Made by a program: the position numbers and the translations under genes. A stretch of DNA of 52,838 bases from Synergistaceae bacterium OttesenSCG-928-D05 (GTDB lineage Bacteria; Synergistota; Synergistia; Synergistales; Synergistaceae): the NCBI GenBank assembly GCA_030266985.1, contig JAJDJB010000008.1:1-52838 (forward strand). Direction: 5' to 3'. This document shows, piece after piece, positions 41,628 through 50,671 of this stretch. How positions within the stretch are numbered: position 1 is the first letter of the stretch; every line of letters starts with the position of its first letter. The notes under the pieces are model-generated. The model had not been told where the DNA came from. It did not search any database and saw nothing but the letters and a program-made list of their open reading frames with translations.

Positions 41628-42971
41628 CTAGATCAGCATAAGTCCCGCGACGAAGAAATAAAGCATCAGCACCGCAACGTCGACGATTGTCGTAACAAGC
41701 GGCGCGGACATGATCGCCGGGTCGATCCTGAGTGTTTTTGCGATAATGGGGAGCACGCCCCCCACGAAATTAGCGAGGACGATCGCCCCGAACTGCGCGA
41801 TTGCCACGACAAAAGGAACGAGCGCGCTGTCCGGATAGGTTATCCAAAGGCGCACGAAATTAACCGCGCCCAGCGCAAGGCCCACAAGAATACTGACGCG
41901 TCCCTCTTTCCAGATAACTTTTAGAATATCGTCCGTTTCAAGTTCACCGAGCGCGAGACCGCGGACGACCATCGTGCTCGACTGGCTTCCCGCGTTTCCG
42001 CCCGTTCCGGTCAGCATCGGGATAAACGTAACCAAAATTGGCAGCGCCGTATAGATCGCTTCGTAACGTCCGAGCACCCAACCGGTCAGCATGCCGCTCA
42101 CCATCAGGAAAAGCAGCCAGGGGAAACGGTTGCGTGCGAGCTCCGTTATGCTCGTCTTCAAATAGGGTTTTTCGCTGGGGCGCATAGCGGCCATACGTTC
42201 GAAGTCTTCCGTCGTTTCTTCCATGATGACGTCGAGCGCGTCGTCCACCGTCACGATGCCGACCAGTTTTTCCTCCGTATCGACCACAGGAAGCGCAGCC
42301 AGGCCGTATTTCGCCATCGTGTTTGCCGCGTCCTCCCGGTCGGAGAGCGTCGTGACGTAAATCACGTCGCTGCTCATCAAGTCTTCGACCTTTTCGTCGT
42401 CGTTTGCGATCAGCAGGTTTCGTACGGAGACGACGCCGTCCAGCCGCTCCTCCCGGCCCAGCACGTAACAGGTATAGATCGTCTCTCTGTTATGTCCGGT
42501 CGAGCGGATATGCCGGATGGCCTCCGCAACGGTCATATCCGCGCGCAGGTCCATGAACTCCGCGGTCATGATGCTGCCGGCGGAATTTTCCGGATAGCGC
42601 AGATATTGGTTGATCAAATTACGGGATTCCCGGGACGCGTTGTCCAAAACGCGCTTAACGAGCGGGGCGGGCAGTTCCTCAAGGATGTCCACCGCGTCGT
42701 CGATCCAGGTGTCTTCGATCAGGTCCGCGATTTCCCGGTCGGAGATCGAAGCGATAATGCGCTGCTGCGTCTCGCTCTCGAACTCCGCGAAAACCTCGGA
42801 CTCCGTTTCTTTCGGGAGCGTGCGGAACGCCACGACGGCCTGCTCGATCGGCAGTTCCTCGATAAACTGCGCGATGTCTACGACGTTCATCTCGGAGAAG
42901 GTATGGTGCAGCTCGACGTATTTGTGATCCCGCAGAAGTTCTTCAAATTTTTCCTGCGTCAGTTGCGACAT
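41628..42971 (-). CDS. mgtE: Magnesium transporter MgtE (paralogue 2)
   Basis: 447 residues, same domain order as the adjacent paralogue and alignable throughout. The pore loop reads FIPMLTGTGGNAGSQSSTMV, and the helix-5 Asp is retained in TTIVDVAVLMLYF. First gene of the mgtE-mgtE-(mutY) run. Two tandem copies may form homo- or heterodimers or respond to different Mg levels through their CBS domains, which is inference. AGAGGAGGG precedes the ATG. I saw no M-box riboswitch in the leader. Confidence 0.92.
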   Translation of the reverse strand: MSQLTQEKFEELLRDHKYVELHHTFSEMNVVDIAQFIEELPIEQAVVAFRTLPKETESEVFAEFESETQQRIIASISDREIADLIEDTWIDDAVDILEELPAPLVKRVLDNASRESRNLINQYLRYPENSAGSIMTAEFMDLRADMTVAEAIRHIRSTGHNRETIYTCYVLGREERLDGVVSVRNLLIANDDEKVEDLMSSDVIYVTTLSDREDAANTMAKYGLAALPVVDTEEKLVGIVTVDDALDVIMEETTEDFERMAAMRPSEKPYLKTSITELARNRFPWLLFLMVSGMLTGWVLGRYEAIYTALPILVTFIPMLTGTGGNAGSQSSTMVVRGLALGELETDDILKVIWKEGRVSILVGLALGAVNFVRLWITYPDSALVPFVVAIAQFGAIVLANFVGGVLPIIAKTLRIDPAIMSAPLVTTIVDVAVLMLYFFVAGLMLI

Positions 42972-43050
42972 CGCGAGCCCTCCTCTCCGTCATGGTTCAA
43001 ATGTCCGGGCACAACCCCAATTGCATGCGCGGGCTTATGCGCACCACTCC

Positions 43051-43078
43051 ATTTTACGTGAAAAAGGCAGCAATGCAA
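43051..43078 (-). promoter_or_regulatory. mgtE operon promoter
   Basis: Minus strand TTGCAT (43078-43073), 16-base spacer, TAAAAT (43056-43051). A short TGCGC/GCGCA hairpin lies in the leader. Confidence 0.5.
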
Positions 43079-43143
43079 AGGTTTGTTTGTAGAAAAGCCG
43101 ACGAACTGCAAAAGAAATGTGAAAAAAACATGCAAACTTAAGT

Positions 43144-43174
43144 AAAAAAAGGCGGACCCCCGAAGAGGTCCGCC
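43144..43174 (-). terminator. Intrinsic terminator
   Basis: GGCGGACC (43151-43158) pairs with GGTCCGCC (43167-43174); on the minus strand it is followed by TTTTTTTACTT. It ends the 69-residue gene. Confidence 0.8.
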
Positions 43175-43206
43175 TCTATGCAGAAGTGATAGTACTTCTT
43201 TGTGGG

Positions 43207-43416
43207 CTACAACACTTTATATGCGATCGCGACAATCGCAACTGCACTGAAGAGAGCCGCAATGATCTTGTTGTTCAGGGTCACAGCTTTTGCATAATCA
43301 GTTGCGGACGGTGTAAACCTTGCCTGCGTGTTCTCTTTCACGCGTTCCACGCTTCCGTCTCTGTTGTACCATGTTCCGCCAACCAGTATCGGTGTGTTAA
43401 AGTAAAACTTTTTCAT
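43207..43416 (-). CDS. Hypothetical small protein with C-terminal membrane helix
   Basis: 69 residues. The N-terminal part is polar, rich in aromatic and basic residues (MKKFYFNTPILVGGTWYNRD); residues about 48-68 are hydrophobic (IIAALFSAVAIVAIAYKVL) and should span the membrane. I do not recognise a family. A good Shine-Dalgarno (GGAGGG, 8 bases before ATG) and its own terminator support expression as a single-gene transcript. Possible AGATAATAT -10 region near 43465. Confidence 0.6.
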   Translation of the reverse strand: MKKFYFNTPILVGGTWYNRDGSVERVKENTQARFTPSATDYAKAVTLNNKIIAALFSAVAIVAIAYKVL

Positions 43417-43731
43417 CTCAATAGCCCTCCTCTCGGCCGAAAATTTCTGTTGTTTCTTTGTACTTATATTATCTCCGCAAAAGGTGCTTTAGGCCATAGC
43501 AAGAAGAAAGACTATGACCGGTTTTGCTTTCGAAACGAAACTGTTTCGGCTTTTTTACAATCGTTTCAAAAATGACGGACAAAACTGAAAAAAAAGCGTC
43601 ATAGTGCGGGTTGCACAGCCATGACAAAAAATTTTTTCCTGGATAATTCGTAATCCTGCGAAAAATTAAAACAGCGCTCCCTTCTTTAGAAACGAAATTG
43701 CAAACGTTCTTTTGTGTTCTCAATACTGCTT
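43417..43731. other. Divergent intergenic region, no gene seen
   Basis: AT-rich with two short ORFs lacking ribosome sites. Nothing else that I can support. Confidence 0.4.
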
Positions 43732-43761
43732 TTGCAAAAGCAACCTCCGCTGTTGTATAAT
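43732..43761 (+). promoter_or_regulatory. Promoter of the Lrp-family gene
   Basis: TTGCAA (43732-43737), 18-base spacer, TATAAT (43756-43761). The transcript would start about 25 bases before the ATG. Confidence 0.65.
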
Positions 43762-43793
43762 GACGCAAAAGCCTTTGGAGGTATACGGTCCCG

Positions 43794-44255
43794 ATGAAAA
43801 AAATCACGCTCGATGATACAGACCTGAAGATTCTCGAAGAACTTGAAAACAACGCGCGCGCTTCTTTCAAAGAGATCGGCGACCGCGTTACACTGAGTCC
43901 GCCCGCTGTGCGCGAGCGAATCCGGCGCATGGAAGAAGAGGGCCTGATCACGGGTTACAAAACCATCGTCAGTCAGGCGGCGCTCGGCAATGTGATCCGC
44001 GCGATCATCCTGCTGCACCTGAGCTCCAATTCGAAATTGCGGGATCGTCCGGACGGGGTCACGAACGATCTGTTCCGCGACATCCCGGGCATTACGCGCT
44101 CATGGATCGTCACGGGCGAGGTCGAGGGCATCGTCGACGTTTCGCTCCCCACGATGAAAGAGCTGGAATCGCTCCTGACACGCCTGAATAAGATGGGCTT
44201 CCTCACCAACACCTACATGGTGCTGGACGATTCGGAAGATCCCGACCCGGAGTAG
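43794..44255 (+). CDS. Lrp/AsnC-family transcriptional regulator
   Basis: 153 residues. The N-terminal helix-turn-helix is DLKILEELENNARASFKEIGDRVTLSPPAVRERIRRMEEEGLI, followed by the RAM/Lrp ligand domain (about 60-145, with GITRSWIVTGEVEGIVDVSLP). Lrp/AsnC proteins bind amino acids and control amino-acid metabolism. GGAGG lies 12 bases before the ATG. The target is unknown; the neighbouring dehydrogenase gene is convergent, not co-transcribed. Confidence 0.88.
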   Translation: MKKITLDDTDLKILEELENNARASFKEIGDRVTLSPPAVRERIRRMEEEGLITGYKTIVSQAALGNVIRAIILLHLSSNSKLRDRPDGVTNDLFRDIPGITRSWIVTGEVEGIVDVSLPTMKELESLLTRLNKMGFLTNTYMVLDDSEDPDPE

Positions 44256-44285
44256 GGCGACCTGGAGATATAAAATCAGCATAAA

Positions 44286-44316
44286 ACCGGCGGCGCTTCT
44301 TGCGCCGCCGGTTTTT
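44286..44316. terminator. Bidirectional intrinsic terminator
   Basis: ACCGGCGGCGC (44286-44296) pairs perfectly with GCGCCGCCGGT (44302-44312), loop TTCTT, with TTTT on the right and AAAA on the left. Confidence 0.85.
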
Positions 44317-44358
44317 GCATGCAGATTTGTTTGAAGCGCGTGCGTCTACGGCTTGCGT

Positions 44359-45447
44359 CTACTGCTTGCGCCCGTTCGCGAAAGTGTCGCCGATCTTCTC
44401 CAGCAGCGCATCGCCCACGGCCTGCGTCGACGCGCTTCCGCCGATGTCCACCGGCAAAGTTTTTCCTTCTTTTAAAAGCGTCTCGATGGCGTCCAGCAGA
44501 ACTTTGCCGAGGTCCGCGCGGCCGAGATGATCCAGCATCTGACTTACGGCCCAGACCGTCGCGAGCGGATTCGCGAGACCTTTCCCCGCGATGTCCGGCG
44601 CGGAGCCGTGGATCGGCTCGAACATCGACGGATACTGCCGTTCCGGGTTCAGGTTCGCGCCCGCGGCGAGCCCCATGCCGCCCGCGATCGCGGCGCCAAG
44701 GTCCGTCAAAATATCGCCGAACAGGTTGCTCGTCACCACGACCTGAAAACGCTGCGGCTCACGCACCATAAACATCGAAGCCGCGTCCACCATGTAAGAA
44801 AAAGTCTGTGCGTCCGGATAATCCGCCTTCACTTCATTAAAAATTTTGTCCCAGAACACCATAGAATAATTGAGCGCGTTGCCCTTGCTCACGCTCGTGA
44901 GCGTTTTGCGCTCCCGCGCCGCCAGCTCGAACGCGTACCGAATGACGCGCTCTGTTCCCCGGCGGCTGAAGACGCCGGTCTGCAGCGCGACCTCGTGCGG
45001 CGTATCCGGGTAGAGGAACGCACCCGCGCCCGCGTATTCTCCCTCGCTGTTCTCGCGCACGAATACCATATCGACCTGTTCGCGCTTCACGCCCGCGAGC
45101 GGACACGGCGCGCCGTCCAGCAGCACGACCGGGCGCAGGTTCACGTACTGGTCGAAGCCCTTGCGAATGCGCAGCAGCAAGTCCCACAGCGAAACGTGGT
45201 CCGGCACGCCTGGGTAACCGACCGCGCCGAGCAGGATTGCGTCAAACGCTTTCAACTGCTCCAGCCCGTCTTCGTCCATCATTCTGCCGTGCCGCAGGTA
45301 GTACTCGCAGCCCCAGGGAAAATGCGTGAAAGAAAAATCCAGACTTCCGTCCAGCGCTGCGATACACCGCAGGGCTTTCAGCCCCTCGTCCATCACTTCG
45401 GGGCCGATTCCGTCTCCGGGAATAACGGCGATTTTATATGCGGGCAT
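44359..45447 (-). CDS. Tartrate/D-malate-type dehydrogenase (isopropylmalate dehydrogenase family)
   Basis: About 362 residues of the decarboxylating beta-hydroxyacid dehydrogenase family. Motifs: IPGDGIGPEVMDEG, the substrate-loop WGCEYYLRHGRMMDEDGLEQL, FVRENSEGEYAGAG, and the NAD/metal region TSNLFGDILTDLGAAIAGGMG plus EPIHGSAPDIAGKG. The loop between helices and the YYLxxGRMM segment match tartrate dehydrogenase/D-malate dehydrogenase (TtuC/DmlA) rather than LeuB or Icd. It would oxidatively decarboxylate D-malate or act on tartrate or related 3-alkylmalates with NAD. ATG 45447 follows AAGGATGAGG by 8 bases. Confidence 0.82.
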   Translation of the reverse strand: MPAYKIAVIPGDGIGPEVMDEGLKALRCIAALDGSLDFSFTHFPWGCEYYLRHGRMMDEDGLEQLKAFDAILLGAVGYPGVPDHVSLWDLLLRIRKGFDQYVNLRPVVLLDGAPCPLAGVKREQVDMVFVRENSEGEYAGAGAFLYPDTPHEVALQTGVFSRRGTERVIRYAFELAARERKTLTSVSKGNALNYSMVFWDKIFNEVKADYPDAQTFSYMVDAASMFMVREPQRFQVVVTSNLFGDILTDLGAAIAGGMGLAAGANLNPERQYPSMFEPIHGSAPDIAGKGLANPLATVWAVSQMLDHLGRADLGKVLLDAIETLLKEGKTLPVDIGGSASTQAVGDALLEKIGDTFANGRKQ

Positions 45448-45554
45448 TCGTGTCACCTCATCCTTAAGATTTCTTCCAAAAATATTATAAAGGCTTTCGG
45501 CGCGCTTTTCACGCCGTTTCCCCTTGCCGAAAGGGGTGCGCGGTGATACCTTAG

Positions 45555-46907
<1,353 letters not shown>

Positions 46908-46957
46908 ATTGCCGCATTAAAAACGAACGCAAATCTGTTTTTGAGAGGGACAAACGC

Positions 46958-48331
46958 ATGATGCAGGACGACCTACAACAAAAACGGGAAAGAATGCTGA
47001 CCGAGCCTGTCGAAAAGCTCGTCTGCTCCCTTGCCGTGCCGTCCATCGTCATCATGCTCATCACCTCGATCTACAACCTTGCGGACACCTACTTCGTAAG
47101 CGGCCTCGGCACAAGCGCCGCCGCCGCGATCGGCGTCGTTTTCTCCCTGATGGCGGTGATTCAGGCGATCGGATTCTTCTTCGGGCACGGGTCGGGTAAT
47201 TTCATGGCGCGCAAAATGGGCGCGAAAGATTACGAGCTTGCCGAAACCATGGCGAGCACCGGATTCTTTTTGTCCTTCTTCTTCGGCGCACTGCTCTCCG
47301 TTTTCGGGCTTGCGTTCATCAATCCGCTGCTCCGCGCGCTCGGCTCCTCCGAAACCATGCTGCCATACGCGCGTGACTACATGCGTTTCATCCTCATCGC
47401 CGCGCCCTTTATGACGGGCTCGCTTACGCTGAACAACCAGCTTCGTTACCTCGCGAGCGCAAAACTAGCGATGGTCGGCATGGTAGCGGGCGCGCTCCTA
47501 AATATCGCGCTCGACCCGCTCTTTATCTACGTCTTCGGCTGGGGCGCCGCCGGCGCCGGTGTGGCCACGATGCTTAGCCAGATGACGGGATTCGCGATCC
47601 TGCTTGCCGCGACAAGGCGCAAAGGCAACATTCCCATGCAATTGAAGCGATTCAAACCCACCGTCTACATGTTCCGCGAAATCGCGCGCGGCGGGTTGCC
47701 GTCGCTTCTGCGGCAATCCCTGAACAGCGTCGGCATATTGTGCTTCAACCACGCCGCGGGCATCTTCGGCGACGCCGCGGTCGCTGCAATCTCCATCGTC
47801 CAGCGCGTGACCGCCTTTGCGATCTCTGCGCTGCTCGGCTTCGGACAGGGATTCCAGCCTGTCTGCGGTTTCAACTTCGGCGCGAAACAATACGACCGCG
47901 TAATCCGCGCGTTCTGGTTCTGCGCAAAACTGATCACAGCCGCGCTCTTCGTGCTGGCTGTCATTGGCGCAATCTATGCGCCGAACGTAATCGCAATCTT
48001 CCGCGCGGACGACCCCGAAGTCATTGCGATCGGCAAAACCGCCCTCCGCCTGCAATGCATCACGCTACCCTTCATGGGGCTGGTCGTGCTCATCAACATG
48101 ATGCTCCAAACCATCGGCGCCGCGAAACGCGCAAGCACGATCGCCGTCTGCCGCTCGGGACTCTTCCTAATCCCCTCCATCGTAATTCTCGTATCCGTGT
48201 TTGGATTGCCGGGGCTCCAGGCGAGCCAGATGACGGCGGATATCCTGACCATCGCGCTTGCCCTTCCCATCGGACTCGACACGCTCGGAAAAATGAAAAA
48301 AGCGATGGAAGAAAATGTGCCCGCACCGTAA
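46958..48331 (+). CDS. MATE family efflux transporter (2)
   Basis: 457 residues, twelve hydrophobic segments in two MatE domains. The opening LAVPSIVIMLITSIYNLADTYFVSGLG and later GGLPSLLRQSLNSVGILCFN match the family; ALLGFGQGFQPVCGFNFGAK is the highly conserved helix-7/8 segment. It is only distantly similar to the MATE at 32445, so this is not a recent duplication. It follows enolase by 50 bases and could share its transcript. The substrate is unknown. Confidence 0.88.
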   Translation: MMQDDLQQKRERMLTEPVEKLVCSLAVPSIVIMLITSIYNLADTYFVSGLGTSAAAAIGVVFSLMAVIQAIGFFFGHGSGNFMARKMGAKDYELAETMASTGFFLSFFFGALLSVFGLAFINPLLRALGSSETMLPYARDYMRFILIAAPFMTGSLTLNNQLRYLASAKLAMVGMVAGALLNIALDPLFIYVFGWGAAGAGVATMLSQMTGFAILLAATRRKGNIPMQLKRFKPTVYMFREIARGGLPSLLRQSLNSVGILCFNHAAGIFGDAAVAAISIVQRVTAFAISALLGFGQGFQPVCGFNFGAKQYDRVIRAFWFCAKLITAALFVLAVIGAIYAPNVIAIFRADDPEVIAIGKTALRLQCITLPFMGLVVLINMMLQTIGAAKRASTIAVCRSGLFLIPSIVILVSVFGLPGLQASQMTADILTIALALPIGLDTLGKMKKAMEENVPAP

Positions 48332-48357
48332 TAACGCGTCTGCATAAACAACGACAC

Positions 48358-48385
48358 AAAAAAAGCTGCCGCTTAGATCGGCAGC
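48358..48385 (-). terminator. Hairpin with U-tract on the minus strand
   Basis: GCTGCCG (48365-48371) pairs with CGGCAGC (48379-48385). The only T-run (TTTTTTT) is on the minus strand, where no gene ends. It may still stop MATE transcription or block antisense transcripts. Confidence 0.45.
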
Positions 48386-48475
48386 AGGGCATAAAATCGC
48401 CTTCAGAAGGGTGGATTTTTGTTATATCCTTATCGTCCTAGGCCTCCACATGCACGAAGCCACTTGGTAAATAAT

Positions 48476-48517
48476 TTAACCAACAAAATAAATATATTAT
48501 GCTATAATGTTAGTTAA
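48476..48517 (+). promoter_or_regulatory. Promoter and probable autoregulatory operator of the nucleotidyltransferase module
   Basis: The extended -10 TGCTATAAT (48500-48508) is flanked by the inverted repeat TTAACCAAC (48476-48484) and GTTAGTTAA (48509-48517), matching at 8 of 9 positions. A dimeric repressor bound here would cover the promoter. Confidence 0.55.
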
Positions 48518-48529
48518 GAGGTGAGGAGA

Positions 48530-48841
48530 ATGCAAGAAAGCCTTATAATCAAAATATGGGAAGAAGAGCTGGAGCGCTCGCGCCGTATCCTTGAATCAAA
48601 AAGGCGCAATCTTCTCCAGTTTCCAAAGGGCTCTGTCCAGAAGAAAAAAATCAATAACGAAGAGTATTATTATCTTTGCAAAAGAGAAAACGGTAAGGTG
48701 AAGTCGGAATATTTGGGAAAAGAATCCTCGAAAATCCGTGAATTGATTTTGCAGTTGAACGAACGCAAAGCGTTGTTGGACTCGATTCGCCGTTCCGAAG
48801 CCGATATCAGACTGCTAGAAAAAGCTGTAAAACTGAAATAA
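48530..48841 (+). CDS. Hypothetical small protein, candidate antitoxin partner
   Basis: 103 residues, basic. N-terminal helix (KIWEEELERSRRILESKRRN), then a short aromatic motif EEYYYLCKRENGKVKSEYLGK, then a coiled-coil-like C terminus. The YYYLxxRENGKVKxxYLG pattern recurs in small DUF6788-type proteins, which I recall only loosely. It starts at ATG 48530 after AGAGGTGAGGAG. The nucleotidyltransferase gene follows 15 bases later. Position and size suggest an antitoxin or regulatory subunit, but no DNA-binding fold is obvious. Confidence 0.6.
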   Translation: MQESLIIKIWEEELERSRRILESKRRNLLQFPKGSVQKKKINNEEYYYLCKRENGKVKSEYLGKESSKIRELILQLNERKALLDSIRRSEADIRLLEKAVKLK

Positions 48842-48856
48842 TGTGGAGGTCAAAAA

Positions 48857-49561
48857 GTGATTACTCAGGAACAAAAACGAGTCTTTGATGAACTGATTAA
48901 AGTATTGGACGATTCCCGAATGTTGCCGCACGTTATGTTGATTGGTTCATGGGCGGAGTATTTATACGAACACGCGCAAATACTGACAGACTACCACTCG
49001 TCTTTTAGAACGAGAGATATCGACTTTTTTGTCATGAATTTACGGAAACCGCCAGAGAGGACTGATTTTCTGGAGCGCATGGCTTCTGCCGGTTTTGTAT
49101 TGGAATCGCATCGCGGTAGTGAAATACAGCGTTTCGAACGATACGATCCCGATATGGAAATCGAATTCTTGGTCCAAGAGAAAGGAGCCGGAAATGCATC
49201 GGGGCACTTTGTGAAATCACTGGGAATAACTGCAGAGGGATTAAGAAATCTGGAGATACTGCAAACTGCGCCGCTTTCTCTCAAATATATAGGGCGTCAC
49301 GTTAGCGTTCCGGAACCAGAAGCCTATATCCTGCACAAACTTGTCATCAATAAAGAACGCACGGATGCCAAGCGGGAAAAAGACATTGAGTCTCTGCGTT
49401 TGCTTTCAGATAATATCCTTGATTCGGCGCGTCTGGAAAAGGGGCTTTTTGTGCAAGTATGGAATCGTTTGTCGAAAAAACAAAAGAATAATGCAACCTT
49501 AGCGATGCAGGAATATTCCTTTTTCCGCCTTCTTGGAATCTTCGAGCCCGATAACACATAA
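48857..49561 (+). CDS. Nucleotidyltransferase-fold protein (AbiEii/MNT-like)
   Basis: 234 residues. Pol-beta-type nucleotidyltransferase motif: MLIGSWAEYLY, spacer, then RTRDIDFFVMN (DxD) and a third acidic strand in DPDMEIEFLVQEKG. The C-terminal half is helical with EAYILHKLVINKERTDAKREKDIESL, similar to AbiEii-like toxins that modify RNA. GTG start, GGAGG 7 bases upstream. Together with the preceding gene it forms a two-gene, AT-richer unit with its own operator-like promoter and terminator, the layout of a toxin-antitoxin or phage-defence module. Toxicity is inference. Confidence 0.72.
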   Translation: MITQEQKRVFDELIKVLDDSRMLPHVMLIGSWAEYLYEHAQILTDYHSSFRTRDIDFFVMNLRKPPERTDFLERMASAGFVLESHRGSEIQRFERYDPDMEIEFLVQEKGAGNASGHFVKSLGITAEGLRNLEILQTAPLSLKYIGRHVSVPEPEAYILHKLVINKERTDAKREKDIESLRLLSDNILDSARLEKGLFVQVWNRLSKKQKNNATLAMQEYSFFRLLGIFEPDNT

Positions 49562-49575
49562 CGCAAATACAAAAA

Positions 49576-49597
49576 TCCGCCCCAGCTTAGGGGCGGA
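49576..49597. terminator. Bidirectional intrinsic terminator
   Basis: TCCGCCCC (49576-49583) pairs with GGGGCGGA (49590-49597); AAAAA lies on the left and AAAAC on the right. On the minus strand TTTTTG follows. Confidence 0.7.
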
Positions 49598-49620
49598 AAA
49601 CTTTCAGACGATATTTCAAT

Positions 49621-49959
49621 TTATGTTTCGAGATGCACAAAACCCCGTTCCAGATACAAGATGACTTTTGCGAATCCGCAGACCTCTGCGAGCCGTTTAA
49701 ATTCCTCTTGTCGGTTTGCCGGAACATGAATATCCGCCGCCCTTCCTTCCCTGTGCCTGCTGCGGGGGACTCCGCCCACTTCTGAATTTCGCTTCTCGCA
49801 CCTGTAACCGCTCGTGATCACAATAGGCCTTTGCCAGATGTTTCGCAATTCCTGCAAGCGTTCCAGCAAAAGCGGATGCAGCTTTACGGTCTTGCAGCAG
49901 GGGCATTCGAACTCCCGCAGTTTGAAATTCTCACTCACTCTCAATTCATTTACACGCAT
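49621..49959 (-). CDS. Peptidase M15-type D,D-carboxypeptidase / endolysin-like
   Basis: 112 residues. The N-terminal FECPCC motif, VITSGYRCEKRN, and the zinc ligands H69 (SRHREGRAAD), D76 and H109 (VHLE) define the peptidase_M15_3 family, which cleaves peptidoglycan cross-bridges and is common as phage endolysin or tail-associated hydrolase. There is no signal peptide, so release would need a holin or another export route. GGAGGG lies 7 bases before ATG 49959. Its start overlaps the 31-codon membrane peptide upstream. Confidence 0.8.
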   Translation of the reverse strand: MRVNELRVSENFKLREFECPCCKTVKLHPLLLERLQELRNIWQRPIVITSGYRCEKRNSEVGGVPRSRHREGRAADIHVPANRQEEFKRLAEVCGFAKVILYLERGFVHLET

Positions 49960-50045
49960 AAAATCACCCTCCAGAAAAATATTGCAAACAGAATCGCCGT
50001 CATGACATACCGCAGTTTCTTGCGCTTCTTCAGGACACTCATCAT
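49950..50045 (-). CDS. 31-residue membrane peptide (holin-like position)
   Basis: It starts MMSVLKKRKKLRYVM, followed by a hydrophobic stretch TAILFAIFFWRVILCV. A basic N terminus and one membrane helix. GGGAGG lies upstream, its start overlaps the stop of the 28-codon ORF, and its end overlaps the M15 peptidase start by 10 bases. Such nested overlaps are typical of real, coupled genes. Function unknown; a role in exporting or activating the peptidase is inferred from position only. Confidence 0.55.
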   Translation of the reverse strand: MMSVLKKRKKLRYVMTAILFAIFFWRVILCV

Positions 50046-50128
50046 CGCTTAGCGCCTCCCGGCAAAAACAGCTCGACAATCAGCAAAACAATGCGCCGCA
50101 GAATATTTTGTTTCCGTTCGTTCTTCAT
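50042..50128 (-). CDS. 28-residue basic/hydrophobic peptide
   Basis: Sequence MKNERKQNILRRIVLLIVEL followed by FLPGGAKR. Shine-Dalgarno AGGAG, 6 bases before ATG 50128. It overlaps the next small gene by four bases (its TGA within GATGATGA). Amphipathic or membrane-associated, unknown function. Confidence 0.5.
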   Translation of the reverse strand: MKNERKQNILRRIVLLIVELFLPGGAKR

Positions 50129-50137
50129 CTTTTTCTC

Positions 50138-50284
50138 CTATACCGTGTGTTCCTTAATCACGCTGGCAAGCTGCAAAACAGCGTCCTTTAATTCCTCCAT
50201 CCGCTTATCCGTTCGAAGAAGCAGATAAGAGGCGACCGCGATAGAAAATCCATGCTGAATCATTTTTTCGGTTATATCTTCCAT
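50138..50284 (-). CDS. YvrJ family small membrane protein
   Basis: 48 residues starting MEDITEKMIQHGFSIAVASY, then LLLRTDKRMEELKDAVLQLA. The N-terminal hydrophobic segment with GFxIAVAxYLLxR followed by a K/E-rich helix matches the YvrJ family of Firmicutes. YvrJ genes are commonly found with DUF1659 and DUF2922 genes, as here. Shine-Dalgarno GAAGGGAG upstream of ATG 50284. Function unknown. Confidence 0.65.
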   Translation of the reverse strand: MEDITEKMIQHGFSIAVASYLLLRTDKRMEELKDAVLQLASVIKEHTV

Positions 50285-50314
50285 GTAGTACTCCCTTCAT
50301 TAGTCTGACCAACA

Positions 50315-50335
50315 GGGGGCGGGAAACCCGCCCCC
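50315..50335. other. GC-rich hairpin between DUF2922 and YvrJ genes
   Basis: GGGGGCGGG (50315-50323) pairs perfectly with CCCGCCCCC (50327-50335), loop AAA. There is no U-tract on the gene strand, so it may be an RNA-stability or processing element rather than a terminator. Confidence 0.5.
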
Positions 50336-50345
50336 GAGCTTTTCG

Positions 50346-50564
50346 TTAAATTATCCGGGTTACCTTCTTGTCGATAACCTCAACGCCCAGACATTCAGAA
50401 ACGCCCCGTGACATTGGCTGTTCCTCCTCCAACATATCAAGCGCAGCCTGCGCGAGATCGATCCCGCCTTCCTTCTCCAACGCCTCGCTTGCATAACCCA
50501 TGCTGATCGAATATTTCTTCCCGAGATTGTCCTTCATGCTGATTCGTACTGTTTTTGTGCTCAT
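50346..50564 (-). CDS. DUF2922 family protein
   Basis: 72 residues. The beginning TVRISMKDNLGKKYSISMGY, the middle AQAALDMLEEEQ and the end GVEVIDKKVTRII fit DUF2922: small beta-rich proteins of unknown function, encoded next to DUF1659 and YvrJ genes. GAGGAG lies 8 bases before the ATG. It is separated from the upstream DUF1659 gene by element copy 6. Confidence 0.75.
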   Translation of the reverse strand: MSTKTVRISMKDNLGKKYSISMGYASEALEKEGGIDLAQAALDMLEEEQPMSRGVSECLGVEVIDKKVTRII

Positions 50565-50671
50565 TTTTTCTTCTCCTCTTATAATGTGATTTTTGTTGTT
50601 GCTTTTTTAAGACGTGGTTCTTGTTTTTCTATCCCCGTCGAGAACGTGGAGATATTACTAACGCTCCCCTC

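Noticed and set aside
42972-43050. M-box magnesium riboswitch before mgtE
   Set aside because: Leader is only about 75 bases and lacks the M-box conserved blocks and a terminator.
44527-45546. 339-codon plus-strand ORF opposite the tartrate/D-malate-type dehydrogenase gene
   Set aside because: Composition (Arg/His/Gln-rich) and overlap with a clear enzyme gene mark it as a shadow.
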